Shown here in pieces: positions 1 to 10,156 of a DNA stretch of 64,000 nucleotides (position 1 is its first letter; every line of letters begins with the position of its first letter). This DNA comes from CAXBMB01 sp052078155 (lineage in GTDB: Bacteria > Pseudomonadota > Alphaproteobacteria > Kiloniellales > DSM-21159). Both the position numbers and the translations under genes were made by a program. The notes below the pieces were generated by a model. The model was not told the DNA's origin. It worked only from the letters and a program-made list of their open reading frames with translations, and ran no database searches. Where the stretch lies: the NCBI GenBank assembly GCA_052078155.1, contig JBQJBP010000002.1, positions 186,001 to 250,000 of the forward strand, in the 5' to 3' direction.

Positions 1-203
1 AGTTCCCGGCGGACCCGCATTTCAAAATCACGGATCAGCTTGGTCAGAATGTCATTCATCAGCGCCCGTTCACGGTCGCTGAGTCTGGTCTCACTGGCGG
101 AAAAGAGGTCGCTGATGGTTGACACAAGCGTCTTGCGACCGGCCACGCTTTTATCGCGTGCCAGCTGCAGCAGCAGCGTCAAATCATCCTGCACAACCGC
201 CAT
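1..203 (-). CDS. DUF2336-like protein, N-terminal fragment (cut by window edge)
   Basis: Reading the minus strand from the ATG at 203 gives an open frame that runs off the window start. It begins MAVVQDDLTLLLQLARDKSV and continues with an SDRERALMNDILTKLIRD segment. This helical pattern resembles the N-terminus of DUF2336 proteins, alphaproteobacterial proteins of unknown function often linked to signalling. Only about 67 residues are visible, so length and any C-terminal domain are unknown. The family call is from recall of the motif and is tentative; that this is a real coding frame is more certain. Confidence 0.6.
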   Translation of the reverse strand, partial: MAVVQDDLTLLLQLARDKSVAGRKTLVSTISDLFSASETRLSDRERALMNDILTKLIRDFEMRVRRE

Positions 204-782
204 TCCTGGCGCCCTTTCCTGATTCCCTGTTCAGTGCCTGCCCGCGGGGTGTAAAGCCACCCTGGTATCCCAAAGCCAAAAGCCATGTTTTTTGCGGACA
301 GAACAGACCGCAGTTACGACATCCTGATCATGGCCAGACAGAATGAAAATTTAGTAAACGATTCTAATGGCTTCATCTTTCCACTTGATGAAGTAGATAA
401 GAAAGCTTTTGCATTATTTCCATAGAAAAAGAACGGTTTAGTTAAGTTTTGAGGGATTTGCCCGAAAACGGCCAGAGGACTCGCAAGTACCAGAGTTCTT
501 CATTTTTGCCCTGCAAACCTTAACAAAACCCCTCTGCCAGTAATTCCCCAGTAAAGCAGCGCAGAATGAGCCCGTCAGACGATTAGACGTGATCATTTGC
601 GCAATTATGCTGTGCGATAGAATCATGACTTTTTTCGGGGCACATGCGTCTGCTCACGGCGATCAGCCGGAAGGTTTGCCTGATCGGTGCGTCAAGCAGC
701 CGAGCTGGTGGGAATGAGACGCCCGCTTCACCCTGCTGCAGGGTTAACCTGTGATGCCGAGATGATTCGAAGGGGCTATCCC
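204..782. other. Intergenic region, 579 bp
   Basis: No convincing gene. The region separates the start of the DUF2336-like gene from the 3' end of htpX. An AT-rich patch around 350-430 could hold the promoter of the leftward gene. An imperfectly spaced inverted repeat CGATCAG...CTGATCG lies at 660-686 and could be a weak terminator or regulator site; it has no T-tract. Confidence 0.5.
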
Positions 783-1646
783 CTACCCCCAGGGCCCGCT
801 GGCTGGCACTGGCTGCCCTGCCATCTGCATCAGGCGCGCCACCCGGTTTTCCGTATTGGGATGGGTGGAGAAGAGGCTGTCGATCTTCTTGCTGTGCAGC
901 GGATTGATGATGAAAAGGTGGGCTGTGGCAGGGTTCTGTTCAGCGGTGTCGTAGTCTATCTGCCGGGCACCGGAAGCGATTTTTCGCAGGGCAGAGGCCA
1001 GCCACTGTGGCTGTCCGCAAATCTCCGCCCCGATGCGGTCTGCCTCATACTCCCGCGTTCGGGAAATGGCCATCTGCACCAGCATGGCCGCCAAAGGGGC
1101 CAGGATCATCATCGCCAGCACCCCGACAAAGCCCAGGGGGTTGTTCCGGTTTCCACCAAAGAAAATGGCAAAGTTTGCCAACATGGACAAAGCGCCCGCC
1201 AGAGTCGCGGTGATGGTCATGATCAGGGTATCGCGGTTTTTCACGTGAGCCAGCTCATGGGCCATGACCCCGGCCACCTCCTCACTGCTCAAGGATCGCA
1301 AGAGGCCACGGGTGGCTGCGACAGCCGCATTCTCAGGGTTGCGCCCGGTTGCAAAGGCATTGGGCTGGTCCGTATCAATGATATAGACCTTTGGCATGGG
1401 CAACTGCGCCCGTTCGGCGAGCTGCGCCACGATACCGTAGTACGCCGGTGCCTCCCGTTCACTGACCTCCCGTGCACCATGCATGCGCAGCACCATCTTG
1501 TCCGCATTCCAATAGGCAAAGAGGTTGGTCCCCAGGGCAAAGAGCAACGCCAGGATCAGGCCCTGGGAGCCGCCCAACAGATACCCGGCACCCATGAACA
1601 AGGCCGTCAGACCTGCCAGCAACAGGGCGGTGCGAAAATAGGACAT
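783..1646 (-). CDS. htpX: Protease HtpX homologue (M48 family)
   Basis: Membrane-bound zinc metalloprotease that degrades misfolded inner-membrane proteins, with its active site facing the cytoplasm. The 287-residue product fits HtpX (about 290). It has two N-terminal hydrophobic segments (about 4-26 and 28-45), the zinc motif HELAH at 130-134, two more membrane segments (about 140-165 and 171-195) and the downstream EADRIGAE motif at about 201-208, which supplies the third zinc ligand. The sequence NAFATGRNP before the HEXXH motif is characteristic of the family. It stands alone, divergent from the acetyltransferase gene at 1919. High confidence. Confidence 0.95.
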   Translation of the reverse strand: MSYFRTALLLAGLTALFMGAGYLLGGSQGLILALLFALGTNLFAYWNADKMVLRMHGAREVSEREAPAYYGIVAQLAERAQLPMPKVYIIDTDQPNAFATGRNPENAAVAATRGLLRSLSSEEVAGVMAHELAHVKNRDTLIMTITATLAGALSMLANFAIFFGGNRNNPLGFVGVLAMMILAPLAAMLVQMAISRTREYEADRIGAEICGQPQWLASALRKIASGARQIDYDTAEQNPATAHLFIINPLHSKKIDSLFSTHPNTENRVARLMQMAGQPVPASGPWG

Positions 1647-1918
1647 GACCCGGGTTCAACTCCTTAAAACAGACAAAGCCAGCTTAACTGCAGTCCCCTA
1701 AAGATGGTCAGCCCTTTCCCGGTATCAAGATAGATGCCTGTGGCAGGTCACCCTTTTTCTCGCCTTATGACAAAGAGTTAATCCAGCACCCGCGACCACA
1801 AACCATTGCCCCAAAAACCAATGGCCGTGCTAACTAACATCCACCTTTTTGCAGACAGTGTCAGGACTGACCTCTTATCAGGCAACTCAGACGCTGGACG
1901 CTGTTGTTTTGGATTGTC

Positions 1919-2425
1919 ATGAAAAGCACCGCCCCGACCATACTCACCCGCCCGGCCGAAGATCGCGACCTGCCAGGGCTTTGCGAAATCCTGAACGAAA
2001 TCATCGCTCTGGGCGGCACCACCGCCATGGAAGACCCGCTAAGCCAAGACGAGTTCCGGGCCCATTTTCTTGAAGGGCCCCGACATATCTGCTGCACCGT
2101 GGCGGTGGGGCCGGATCATCAGGTTTTGGGGTTCCAGGCCCTGGAACGCTACCCGGGCCTGCCCGAAGACTGGGGGGATATCGCCACCTTCACCCGCCGC
2201 AGTGACCCGGTACCCGGTGTCGGCAGCAAACTGTTTCCCGCCACACTTGCCCATGCCCGCGCCCACAAGGTGGTTGCGATAAACGCCACCATTCGGGCGG
2301 ACAATCAAGGCGGGCTGGCCTATTACAGCAAGATGGGTTTTGAGGACTATGCCCTGGATAAAGCTGTTCCGCTGAAAAACGGCCAGCTGGTGGACCGGAT
2401 ATCCAAGCGCTTTAGCCTTTCCTGA
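1919..2425 (+). CDS. GNAT family N-acetyltransferase
   Basis: Likely acetyl-CoA dependent acyltransferase; substrate unknown. The ATG at 1919 (MKSTAPTILTRPAEDRD) is preferred over an upstream in-frame ATG at 1904, because the family fold starts at the TRPAEDRDLPGLCEILN strand-helix. The conserved C-terminal GNAT pattern is visible as INATIRADNQGGLAYYSKMGF, where N and the Y-x-K-x-GF segment line the acetyl-CoA site. A V-G-S-K-L-F stretch replaces the usual Q/RxxGxG/A loop. The gene is monocistronic in appearance. The closest functional class may be phosphinothricin-type acetyltransferases, but the substrate cannot be read from sequence. Confidence 0.85.
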   Translation: MKSTAPTILTRPAEDRDLPGLCEILNEIIALGGTTAMEDPLSQDEFRAHFLEGPRHICCTVAVGPDHQVLGFQALERYPGLPEDWGDIATFTRRSDPVPGVGSKLFPATLAHARAHKVVAINATIRADNQGGLAYYSKMGFEDYALDKAVPLKNGQLVDRISKRFSLS

Positions 2426-2657
2426 CGCACAGGCCTCTTGACCACTGCATTGGCAGGGACCGTTTCGACCAGACAGGGGGCGAGGGTATAGCTGCTAGAA
2501 CAGGGACCCTTTCCTAAACCGGCCCGTTAGAACTGCAGTCTTTCTGTCTCCAGATACTACCCGTGCCCCTTCAGCTCAATCTCACATCAGGAGACCGGCT
2601 GTTTCATCGCGAAAAAGACCACTGGATCAATCGGCTTTCTGCGCTTACATCTAGCAA

Positions 2658-2954
2658 ATGAAATCCTTCAAAAGCCATCAACCTGCCCAGCAGGCACCCC
2701 GTACCGCTGGCAGTGTCGTCGGCACGCCCCCCAGCATTTCCAAAGACAAGTTGGAAGAAGCGGCCTGGGAGAAAGAAATGGCGGCCAAAGCAGCAGCAAA
2801 GACCAAGGCTGGTGCAGCAGGTGATATTGGCACCAAAGGTCCCAAGCCGACGGGTGCTGCAGGTGATACACCTCAGGAAGTTGGCGGCCCTGAAGGCCTG
2901 GAACCCACCCGCTATGGCGATTGGGAACGCAACGGCATCTGCTACGACTTCTGA
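2658..2954 (+). CDS. SDHAF4-like succinate dehydrogenase assembly factor (DUF1674)
   Basis: Short, mostly disordered 98-residue protein, rich in Ala, Lys and Gly, ending in RYGDWERNGICYDF (85-98). That C-terminal block is the signature of DUF1674, the bacterial relatives of mitochondrial SDHAF4/Sdh8. In mitochondria this factor binds flavinated SdhA and helps it dock with SdhB. A GAAGD segment occurs twice (about 54 and 72), encoded by a short DNA duplication. No sdh genes are in the window, so the gene acts in trans. There is no strong Shine-Dalgarno; the start was chosen as the first ATG in the frame. Confidence 0.85.
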   Translation: MKSFKSHQPAQQAPRTAGSVVGTPPSISKDKLEEAAWEKEMAAKAAAKTKAGAAGDIGTKGPKPTGAAGDTPQEVGGPEGLEPTRYGDWERNGICYDF

Positions 2955-3086
2955 ATCCAACGGCAACCAAAACGGCCCCCGATGGGACGTTCCAGACCAG
3001 TCTGCTGAACAAAAAGACCTCTTCCGGCGCCTGACCCGAAGACAGCTTTCCTCTGTCCGATCCCCGCCCGCTTGCAGTCCCTGATC

Positions 3087-3176
3087 GGCCTGCTGACTCA
3101 TGGCTTGCATACTCATGGCCGCCTGAGTCAAAGCCCTCTAGTTCACGGCCATCTGATATACGGCCTTCTGATCCAT
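3087..3176. repeat. 15-bp degenerate tandem repeat array, six units
   Basis: Six consecutive 15-bp units start at 3087, 3102, 3117, 3132, 3147 and 3162. The rough consensus is GGCcnnCTGAnTCAT, with GGC (once AGC) at every unit start. The period is a multiple of three. On the minus strand one frame gives pentads starting with Ala (AMSQQ, AMSMQ, ALTQA), but a stop codon interrupts it. It looks like a decayed repeat or slippage product, not an active gene. Confidence 0.75.
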
Positions 3177-3286
3177 GATGGCCCGTCAGCAGTATTCTGC
3201 CTCGAAAGGCAGGAGTCACAGCCATTCCCCGATTGCGCCCCCGGCGGAAAAGGCTCTATGCTGAATTGGCTTCATCGATTTATACA

Positions 3287-3331
3287 CTTACAGATTTTTT
3301 GTAGGTCCAATCTACGACCCCAGTCTGTAAG
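3287..3331. promoter_or_regulatory. Nested inverted repeat upstream of MocR gene, candidate operator
   Basis: CTTACAGA at 3287-3294 is the exact reverse complement of TCTGTAAG at 3324-3331. Inside it, GTAG (3301-3304) and CTAC (3312-3315) form a second, nearly concentric pair. It ends 20 bp before the MocR start codon. MocR regulators commonly autoregulate, so an operator role is plausible but inferred. Confidence 0.5.
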
Positions 3332-3351
3332 GCCAATGAAAAGGCTGTTCC

Positions 3352-4947
3352 ATGGCCCTGCCCCGCAAAAGCAAAGCAGATCAGCAACCCCGCCCGTCCA
3401 ACGCGCCCTTGCTGGGATTGTCGCTGGACAAGGGACCGCAAACGGCCCCTCTTTACCGGCAGCTTTATGAACAGGTGCGCGACGCCGTACTGGATGGCCG
3501 GCTGGAACCCGGCCACCGCCTGCCTGCAACACGGGTTCTGGCGGCGGAGCTGAACTGTTCGCGCAACACCATTGTCGGAGCCTTTGAACAGTTGTTGGCC
3601 GAAGGCTATCTGGAAGGTCAGGTAGGGGCCGGCACCTTTGTCTCACGCGTACTGCCTGATGAACTGCTCAGCACCCGACGGGCCGCAGAAGCCAAGTTCA
3701 ATGACGAAGAGGTGTCCCCACCCCGGCTCAGCGCACGGGGCGTGGCCCTGGCCCAGACCGCCAACCCCCGCGTTTCACGTCGGGAAGCCACCACCTGCCG
3801 CGCCTTCATTCCCGGTGTGCCGGAAACCGGCTATTTCCCCTTTGAGCTCTGGGGGCGCATGCTGGGGCGTCTCTGGCGCAATCCAACCCAATCCCTCTTG
3901 GCCTATGGAGACCCCGTTGGCTATTACCCGCTGCGGGTTGCCATTGCCGGATACCTGCGGGCCGTACGCGCCCTCAATGTGCAGCCAGAACAGGTCTTCA
4001 TCACCTCTGGGTCTCAACAGGCCTTTGATCTGGCGCTGCGCATCCTGACCGATCCGGGGAATCAGATCTGGCTGGAATCACCGGGCTATCACGGCCTCAC
4101 AGGACCCGTGGTGGCCACGGGGGTGCAAAAGGTCCCCCTGCCCATCGATGACGAAGGCCTTTCTGTCAAAGAAGGACGGCGCCGCGCCCCCAAGGCCCGC
4201 ATGGCCGTGGTCTCCCCGTCCCATCAGTACCCCATGGGGCGCGTGATGTCCCTGGCCCGTCGGCTGGAGCTGCTGGACTGGGCGCGCGAAGCCGATGCCT
4301 GGGTTATCGAAGATGACTATGACAGCGAGTTTCGTTATTCAGGCCGCCCGCTTTCCGCATTGCAGAACCTGGATCCGGAGCGGGTGGTGTACATGGGCTC
4401 CTTTTCCAAGGTGCTCTTTCCTTCCTTGCGCATCGCCTACCTGGTGGTGCCGCCAGGGCTGGTGGAAGGCTTCACAGCGGCCCGGGCAGTGGTGGACGAC
4501 CACCCGGCCATCACCGTACAGCCCATTCTGGCTGAGTTTATCAATCAGGGCCACTTTGCCGCGCACGTACGGCGTATGCGTACACTCTATGCCACCCGGC
4601 AGGAAGCCATGATCGCTTACTCAAATCAGTACCTGGATGGCTTGCTGGAGCTGAAACCCCATGAAGCCGGCATGCACCTGGTGGCCGGATTGACCAGCCA
4701 GGTCAAACGCATCGGCGACGACACCCGCCTGTCCACGCTGGCGTCGGAAGCCGGGCTGGTCATTCCCTCGCTGAATCACTACCGCTTCAAAGATCCCGAA
4801 ACCGGCAGTCTGGCCCCTGAACTGGAACTCTACCGCCATCAGGGTCTGGTCATGGGCTATGCCTCCTTCACGGAAGAGGAAATCAAGACCGGGATCATCC
4901 GTCTGGCCAAAACGCTGGAAGATGCTTTGGCGAAAGAGCAGGACTGA
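3352..4947 (+). CDS. MocR/PdxR-type PLP-dependent transcriptional regulator
   Basis: 531-residue fusion of an N-terminal GntR-type winged helix (about 25-95, with LYEQVRDAVLDGRLEPGHRLP and the LAAELNCSRNTIVGAFEQL recognition helix) to a fold-type I aminotransferase domain (about 130-525). The PLP-binding lysine is in the YMGSFSKVLFP motif (about residue 352), and IEDDYDSEFRY is the typical cofactor-contacting segment. Members sense PLP or amino-compounds and control genes such as pdxST, gabT/D or taurine catabolism. None of those targets is adjacent, so the regulon is unknown; the inverted repeat just upstream suggests autoregulation. Confidence 0.93.
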   Translation: MALPRKSKADQQPRPSNAPLLGLSLDKGPQTAPLYRQLYEQVRDAVLDGRLEPGHRLPATRVLAAELNCSRNTIVGAFEQLLAEGYLEGQVGAGTFVSRVLPDELLSTRRAAEAKFNDEEVSPPRLSARGVALAQTANPRVSRREATTCRAFIPGVPETGYFPFELWGRMLGRLWRNPTQSLLAYGDPVGYYPLRVAIAGYLRAVRALNVQPEQVFITSGSQQAFDLALRILTDPGNQIWLESPGYHGLTGPVVATGVQKVPLPIDDEGLSVKEGRRRAPKARMAVVSPSHQYPMGRVMSLARRLELLDWAREADAWVIEDDYDSEFRYSGRPLSALQNLDPERVVYMGSFSKVLFPSLRIAYLVVPPGLVEGFTAARAVVDDHPAITVQPILAEFINQGHFAAHVRRMRTLYATRQEAMIAYSNQYLDGLLELKPHEAGMHLVAGLTSQVKRIGDDTRLSTLASEAGLVIPSLNHYRFKDPETGSLAPELELYRHQGLVMGYASFTEEEIKTGIIRLAKTLEDALAKEQD

Positions 4948-5199
4948 CCTGCTGCGCTCCCAGTTTTTCATCGGCCACGGCCCTCGGATGAGAGCGGCTG
5001 AGCAGGAAACCGAGGCGAAAGGGTCGGTTCAGATGTCCTCGCACGATGGTCGTTGCCACGTCGCTACCAGCGTCAAAGGCCTCACGCGGACTGACTGAGT
5101 GACGACACAAGATTTTCAAACCTTTTGCCAAATGATCTTAAAGATCGCGCGAACCTGCAGGCGCAGCAGGTTTCCAGCCAGCCCGACCATGCAAAGGAA

Positions 5200-5225
5200 A
5201 AAGGCCAGCAGATCTGCTGGCCTTT
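5200..5225 (-). terminator. Rho-independent terminator of acs (possibly bidirectional)
   Basis: A perfect 26-bp palindrome with AAAGGCCAGCA as left arm. Read on the minus strand, downstream of acs, the stem is followed by TTTTTCC, a U-tract as expected for intrinsic termination. On the plus strand it is followed by CTTGTTCC, so it may also stop MocR transcripts. Confidence 0.8.
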
Positions 5226-5247
5226 CTTGTTCCCTGTCACGAAACAG

Positions 5248-5268
5248 GATCACCTGAAAGGTGATCCC
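5248..5268 (-). terminator. Second hairpin downstream of acs
   Basis: GGATCACC and GGTGATCC form a perfect 8-bp stem around TGAAA, between the acs stop codon and the main terminator. There is no T-tract. It may be an mRNA 3'-end stabiliser or part of a tandem terminator. Confidence 0.5.
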
Positions 5269-5284
5269 GCTCCCCGCGCTGATG

Positions 5285-7225
<1,941 letters not shown>

Positions 7226-8007
7226 TTGGCTGACGCTCCCTCTTCCATTTAGCCCCAGGGGATCTGTCTTTTTTCCGTGGCTGACCTTCCTGTCCCTGAA
7301 CGCAAGGCATGAACCATTGGTATGGGTTCGCACCCAGACGACCGGGATCATCAGATCCGCAAATCATCCCGCACCGCGTTCAACGGCAAGACTCTTCCTG
7401 ATTTTCAGACAAGCAAAGGCCACAGGAACCAAGGTGATCCACCTTGTGTTAATTGCCACAGAGTATTCCCCGTCTGATCGCGTAATTCAAGAAAACCACA
7501 CGACTATTCTCAGGATCTGTCAAAAACCCACAGCTTTGCCAACGACATCTGGCAGTTTTTACAGAGGGACCGGTCCAACCGGAGGTCTGGAGCAGATTTC
7601 TTTTCTGCCGACCCCTCGGTTTCGCCGGTGCAAAACCCACGACACTCTGACCGGCAAAGTGACACCCTGGCTCATCCGGCCAAGTATCTTGAATTAGAGA
7701 CAAATCTTGACCGCACACATGTTTTGTTAAGAAAAACGGCGCAAGATGGAGACTGCTGTTGGCAGGGCTTGACCCGTCAGCCTCGCGACCCTGGCCCTCC
7801 CGACGGTTCATTGAAAAGACAGAGACACGAAAGAGGTTGCCGTTTCAGAGCCTCTTCTAACGATTGATGAGACGATGCACGCAAAGGCACAGGTTTTGAT
7901 TTTTCTGGCGCAGGACCGGACGATTCCCGGCGCCAGCTCTGCGGCTCCAGCGTCCTGGACGCGCGGCGAGACTCTGTTGCCTTCAGCTAAGTTAAAAGGG
8001 CGATAGA
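7226..8007. other. Divergent intergenic region, 782 bp
   Basis: Separates the divergent acs and receiver-HPt genes. Small frames exist on both strands but none has family-like features, a good ribosome site or low-complexity-free sequence. It presumably holds both promoters; I could not pin one down. Confidence 0.5.
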
Positions 8008-9006
8008 GTGGATTTGTCGAACTACAGAGCCCTGGTTGTCGACGACAGCGAAGACATGATCTCCGTCATTCAGACGGGGCTGAAATCTTTGGGTATGAAA
8101 GACTCCATCTGCCTGACCAATCCGGGTCTGGTGATGGACGCTCTTGCCGCCCACGAACCCGACATCGTCATCACCGACTGGGTGATGGAACCGACAGATG
8201 GTCTGGAACTGTCCAAGATCATCCGCGCACCCAACAGCCCCAACCGCTACATTCCGATCATCATACTGACGGCCTATGCCGAAGCCTGGCGTATCTCTGC
8301 AGCTCGGGACGCCGGCATCAATGAGTTTCTGGCCAAGCCGATCTCCATCAATGGTTTGAAGGAACGGGTGGCCCAGACACTTCTCCGGCCCCGCCCCTTT
8401 ATCGACTGTGAAAACTATTTCGGCCCCTGCCGCCGCCGCAAAGTTCGCCCCTTTGTCGGCGATGAGCGTCGGCAACTCAATCTGGAACCAGAAACAACAG
8501 TTGCCGTTCCAACAGAAGTGGTCGCCCCTCAAACCAGTGACGACGACTATACCTTCCCGGACATCACGCCCAGCTCTGACTTCGTCGATGACAATGTGCC
8601 AGCAGAGGTGCGTGAACGTCTGAAAGCCCTGCAGGACAGCTATCCCGCCGTGCTCTCTGGTCAGGTTTCAGCCCTGAAAGGCTTTTTTCCTGCCCTGATT
8701 GGCACCAAGCAGCAGCAGGACGACGCGGTCGAAGGCATGCGTCACATTTCCCACGACATCATGGGACAGGCCGCCACTTTCGGATATCCGCTGGCCGGGG
8801 CCATTGCCCTGTCGCTCAACAAATTCCTGCACAAGGATGTTGATCTGGACACCTGGCGTGACCTGATTGAAACCCACACCAATGCCATCATGCTGGTGGG
8901 GCGGGCCCGGCTGTCCGGGGATGGCGGACCGGAAGGACAGAAACTGGTCAATTCTCTGGTCATGGCCGTGAACAAGAAACTCAAGCAGGCCAAGTCAGCA
9001 GCTTAG
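8008..9006 (+). CDS. Response regulator receiver protein with C-terminal HPt-like domain
   Basis: 332 residues starting at GTG 8008, with AAAAGGG upstream. Residues 1-125 are a CheY-type receiver: acidic pair D12/D13, phospho-acceptor D57 (VITDWVM), T88 and K110 (FLAKP). A linker includes the basic YFGPCRRRK stretch (about 137-145) often seen in alphaproteobacterial receivers. The C-terminal part (about 195-325) is helical and has HDIMGQA at 249-255, matching the HxxxGxA pattern around a histidine phosphotransfer site. It may therefore pass phosphate within one chain or between partners. No histidine kinase is nearby, so its input is unknown. Confidence 0.85.
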   Translation: MDLSNYRALVVDDSEDMISVIQTGLKSLGMKDSICLTNPGLVMDALAAHEPDIVITDWVMEPTDGLELSKIIRAPNSPNRYIPIIILTAYAEAWRISAARDAGINEFLAKPISINGLKERVAQTLLRPRPFIDCENYFGPCRRRKVRPFVGDERRQLNLEPETTVAVPTEVVAPQTSDDDYTFPDITPSSDFVDDNVPAEVRERLKALQDSYPAVLSGQVSALKGFFPALIGTKQQQDDAVEGMRHISHDIMGQAATFGYPLAGAIALSLNKFLHKDVDLDTWRDLIETHTNAIMLVGRARLSGDGGPEGQKLVNSLVMAVNKKLKQAKSAA

Positions 9007-9114
9007 GTTCGCAGCATTGGTCAGGGAGCCAACGCCAACTGCTCCTCCATAGAGCTGGTTAGACGCGATTTGAGACCAGGATTGGACAGGGGGCCATCCG
9101 GCCACCCGCGACGA

Positions 9115-9465
9115 TCAGTTTCCCAACAGATAAATACGGTCCTCGGCATCCAGCTCGAGGTCCAAAGGTGTGAGGGAGTCACCCTTGCAGGGACCCGAAA
9201 TGCACAGGCCGCTTTCGATGGTAAAGAGCGCGCCGTGGGTAGAACACAACAGATAGTTCCCATCCGCGCTCAAAAACTGATCGGGTCGAAACTCCAGCGG
9301 CGTCCCCACGTGAGGGCAGGAATTCTCATAGCCATAGAGCTGCCGGCCTTCGCGCAACACAAAGACATCCCGTCGGGTCAGGCCACTGCCAAACTCAAAG
9401 CCTCTGGCCGTGCCATCCTCAATCTCTTCCAACCGGCAGAGTTCACGCAGCCGACGGAGGGCCAT
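9115..9465 (-). CDS. Rieske [2Fe-2S] ferredoxin-type protein
   Basis: 116-residue soluble Rieske domain. Cluster ligands are visible as CPHVG (C50, H52) and CSTHGALF (C74, H77). The following GLCISGPCKGDSL segment (C88, C93) is typical of the small NirD/BphF-like ferredoxins rather than bc1 proteins. The ATG at 9465 is chosen over an upstream in-frame ATG at 9546 because GGAAGGAAG precedes it and the fold starts here. It lies 46 bp after the EVE-domain gene and probably forms a two-gene operon. The redox partner is unknown. Confidence 0.9.
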   Translation of the reverse strand: MALRRLRELCRLEEIEDGTARGFEFGSGLTRRDVFVLREGRQLYGYENSCPHVGTPLEFRPDQFLSADGNYLLCSTHGALFTIESGLCISGPCKGDSLTPLDLELDAEDRIYLLGN

Positions 9466-9511
9466 GGGACTTCCTTCCTCTGGATCAGACAGACAGAGCC
9501 TCCTCTCGCCG

Positions 9512-9925
9512 TCAGAGACTGGTTTCCCCCATGGCCAGGAGAGCATCCCAATGCTCCGGCGTTACCGGCACGACCGACAAACGGGACTGACGCACCAGGC
9601 CGAACTCATCAAAACGCTCATCCCCTTTGATGTCCGCCAGGGTAACGGGCTTGTTGAAAGGCGCGACCGCCTCCACATCCACCATGCCAAAACGGCCTTT
9701 GGGGTCCGTGTGATCGGGATAGTACTCCTTGACCACTTTCACCACGCCCACAATGCGCTTTTCATTCACAGAGTGATAAAAGAACCCCAGGTCGCCAATC
9801 TTCATGGCTTTCATGTTGTTGCTGGCCTGGTAGTTGCGCACGCCGTCCCAATGTTCGACGCCCTTTTTCACCTGATCATCCCAGGACCAGGTTCCCGGCT
9901 CACTCTTAAAAAGCCAATAGGCCAT
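9512..9925 (-). CDS. EVE domain-containing protein
   Basis: 137 residues spanning a single EVE (PUA-like) domain from MAYWLFKSEPGTWSWDD to the C-terminus. Typical landmarks are WDGVRNYQASNNM, a GFFYHSV segment and the VPVTPEHWDALL end. EVE domains bind modified bases; the eukaryotic THYN1 homologue recognises modified cytosine, and bacterial members may act in tRNA or DNA modification or defence. Context here (upstream of a Rieske ferredoxin gene, same strand) is common in alphaproteobacteria and housekeeping-like; no restriction system is nearby. Confidence 0.92.
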   Translation of the reverse strand: MAYWLFKSEPGTWSWDDQVKKGVEHWDGVRNYQASNNMKAMKIGDLGFFYHSVNEKRIVGVVKVVKEYYPDHTDPKGRFGMVDVEAVAPFNKPVTLADIKGDERFDEFGLVRQSRLSVVPVTPEHWDALLAMGETSL

Positions 9926-10156
9926 GGATCCTTCACTCCCAACGCTGTTTCATCTTCCCTGACCGGAGGCAGAGCGTCAGGCAAAACAAGTTCTTTTGCC
10001 CTCGCCCGTCTGGCCCTGTCACAGAACTGTGTAACGCAAGCGCCCTTCCAGCCCAAGCAGGAAGCTGGCAAAAGAGATAATCTTCGCCCGCCCCACCGCC
10101 ATCAGACCAAGAGTTACCCCCTGCTGTTCGCGGCCTGAAACCTGGAAAGCCTGCCT

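Larger units (their letters stand above)
2955..3351. other. Intergenic region with tandem repeats and an operator-like inverted repeat
   Basis: This 397-bp gap between the SDHAF4 gene and the MocR gene carries two notable structures, listed separately: a six-unit 15-bp degenerate tandem array (3087-3176) and a long-armed inverted repeat (3287-3331) just upstream of the MocR start. I see no gene in it. Confidence 0.7.
4948..5284. other. Convergent intergenic region with terminators
   Basis: The gap between the converging MocR and acs genes. No gene is seen. It contains two strong hairpins at 5200-5225 and 5248-5268, described separately. Confidence 0.6.

Noticed and set aside
687..1667. Long plus-strand open frame of about 326 codons
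   Set aside because: It lies antisense to htpX, whose zinc motif and membrane segments are clear; it is a by-product of GC-rich codon use.
3087..3176. Pentapeptide-repeat protein gene
   Set aside because: The frame with regular pentads contains a stop codon, and no start or ribosome site is present; kept as a DNA repeat only.
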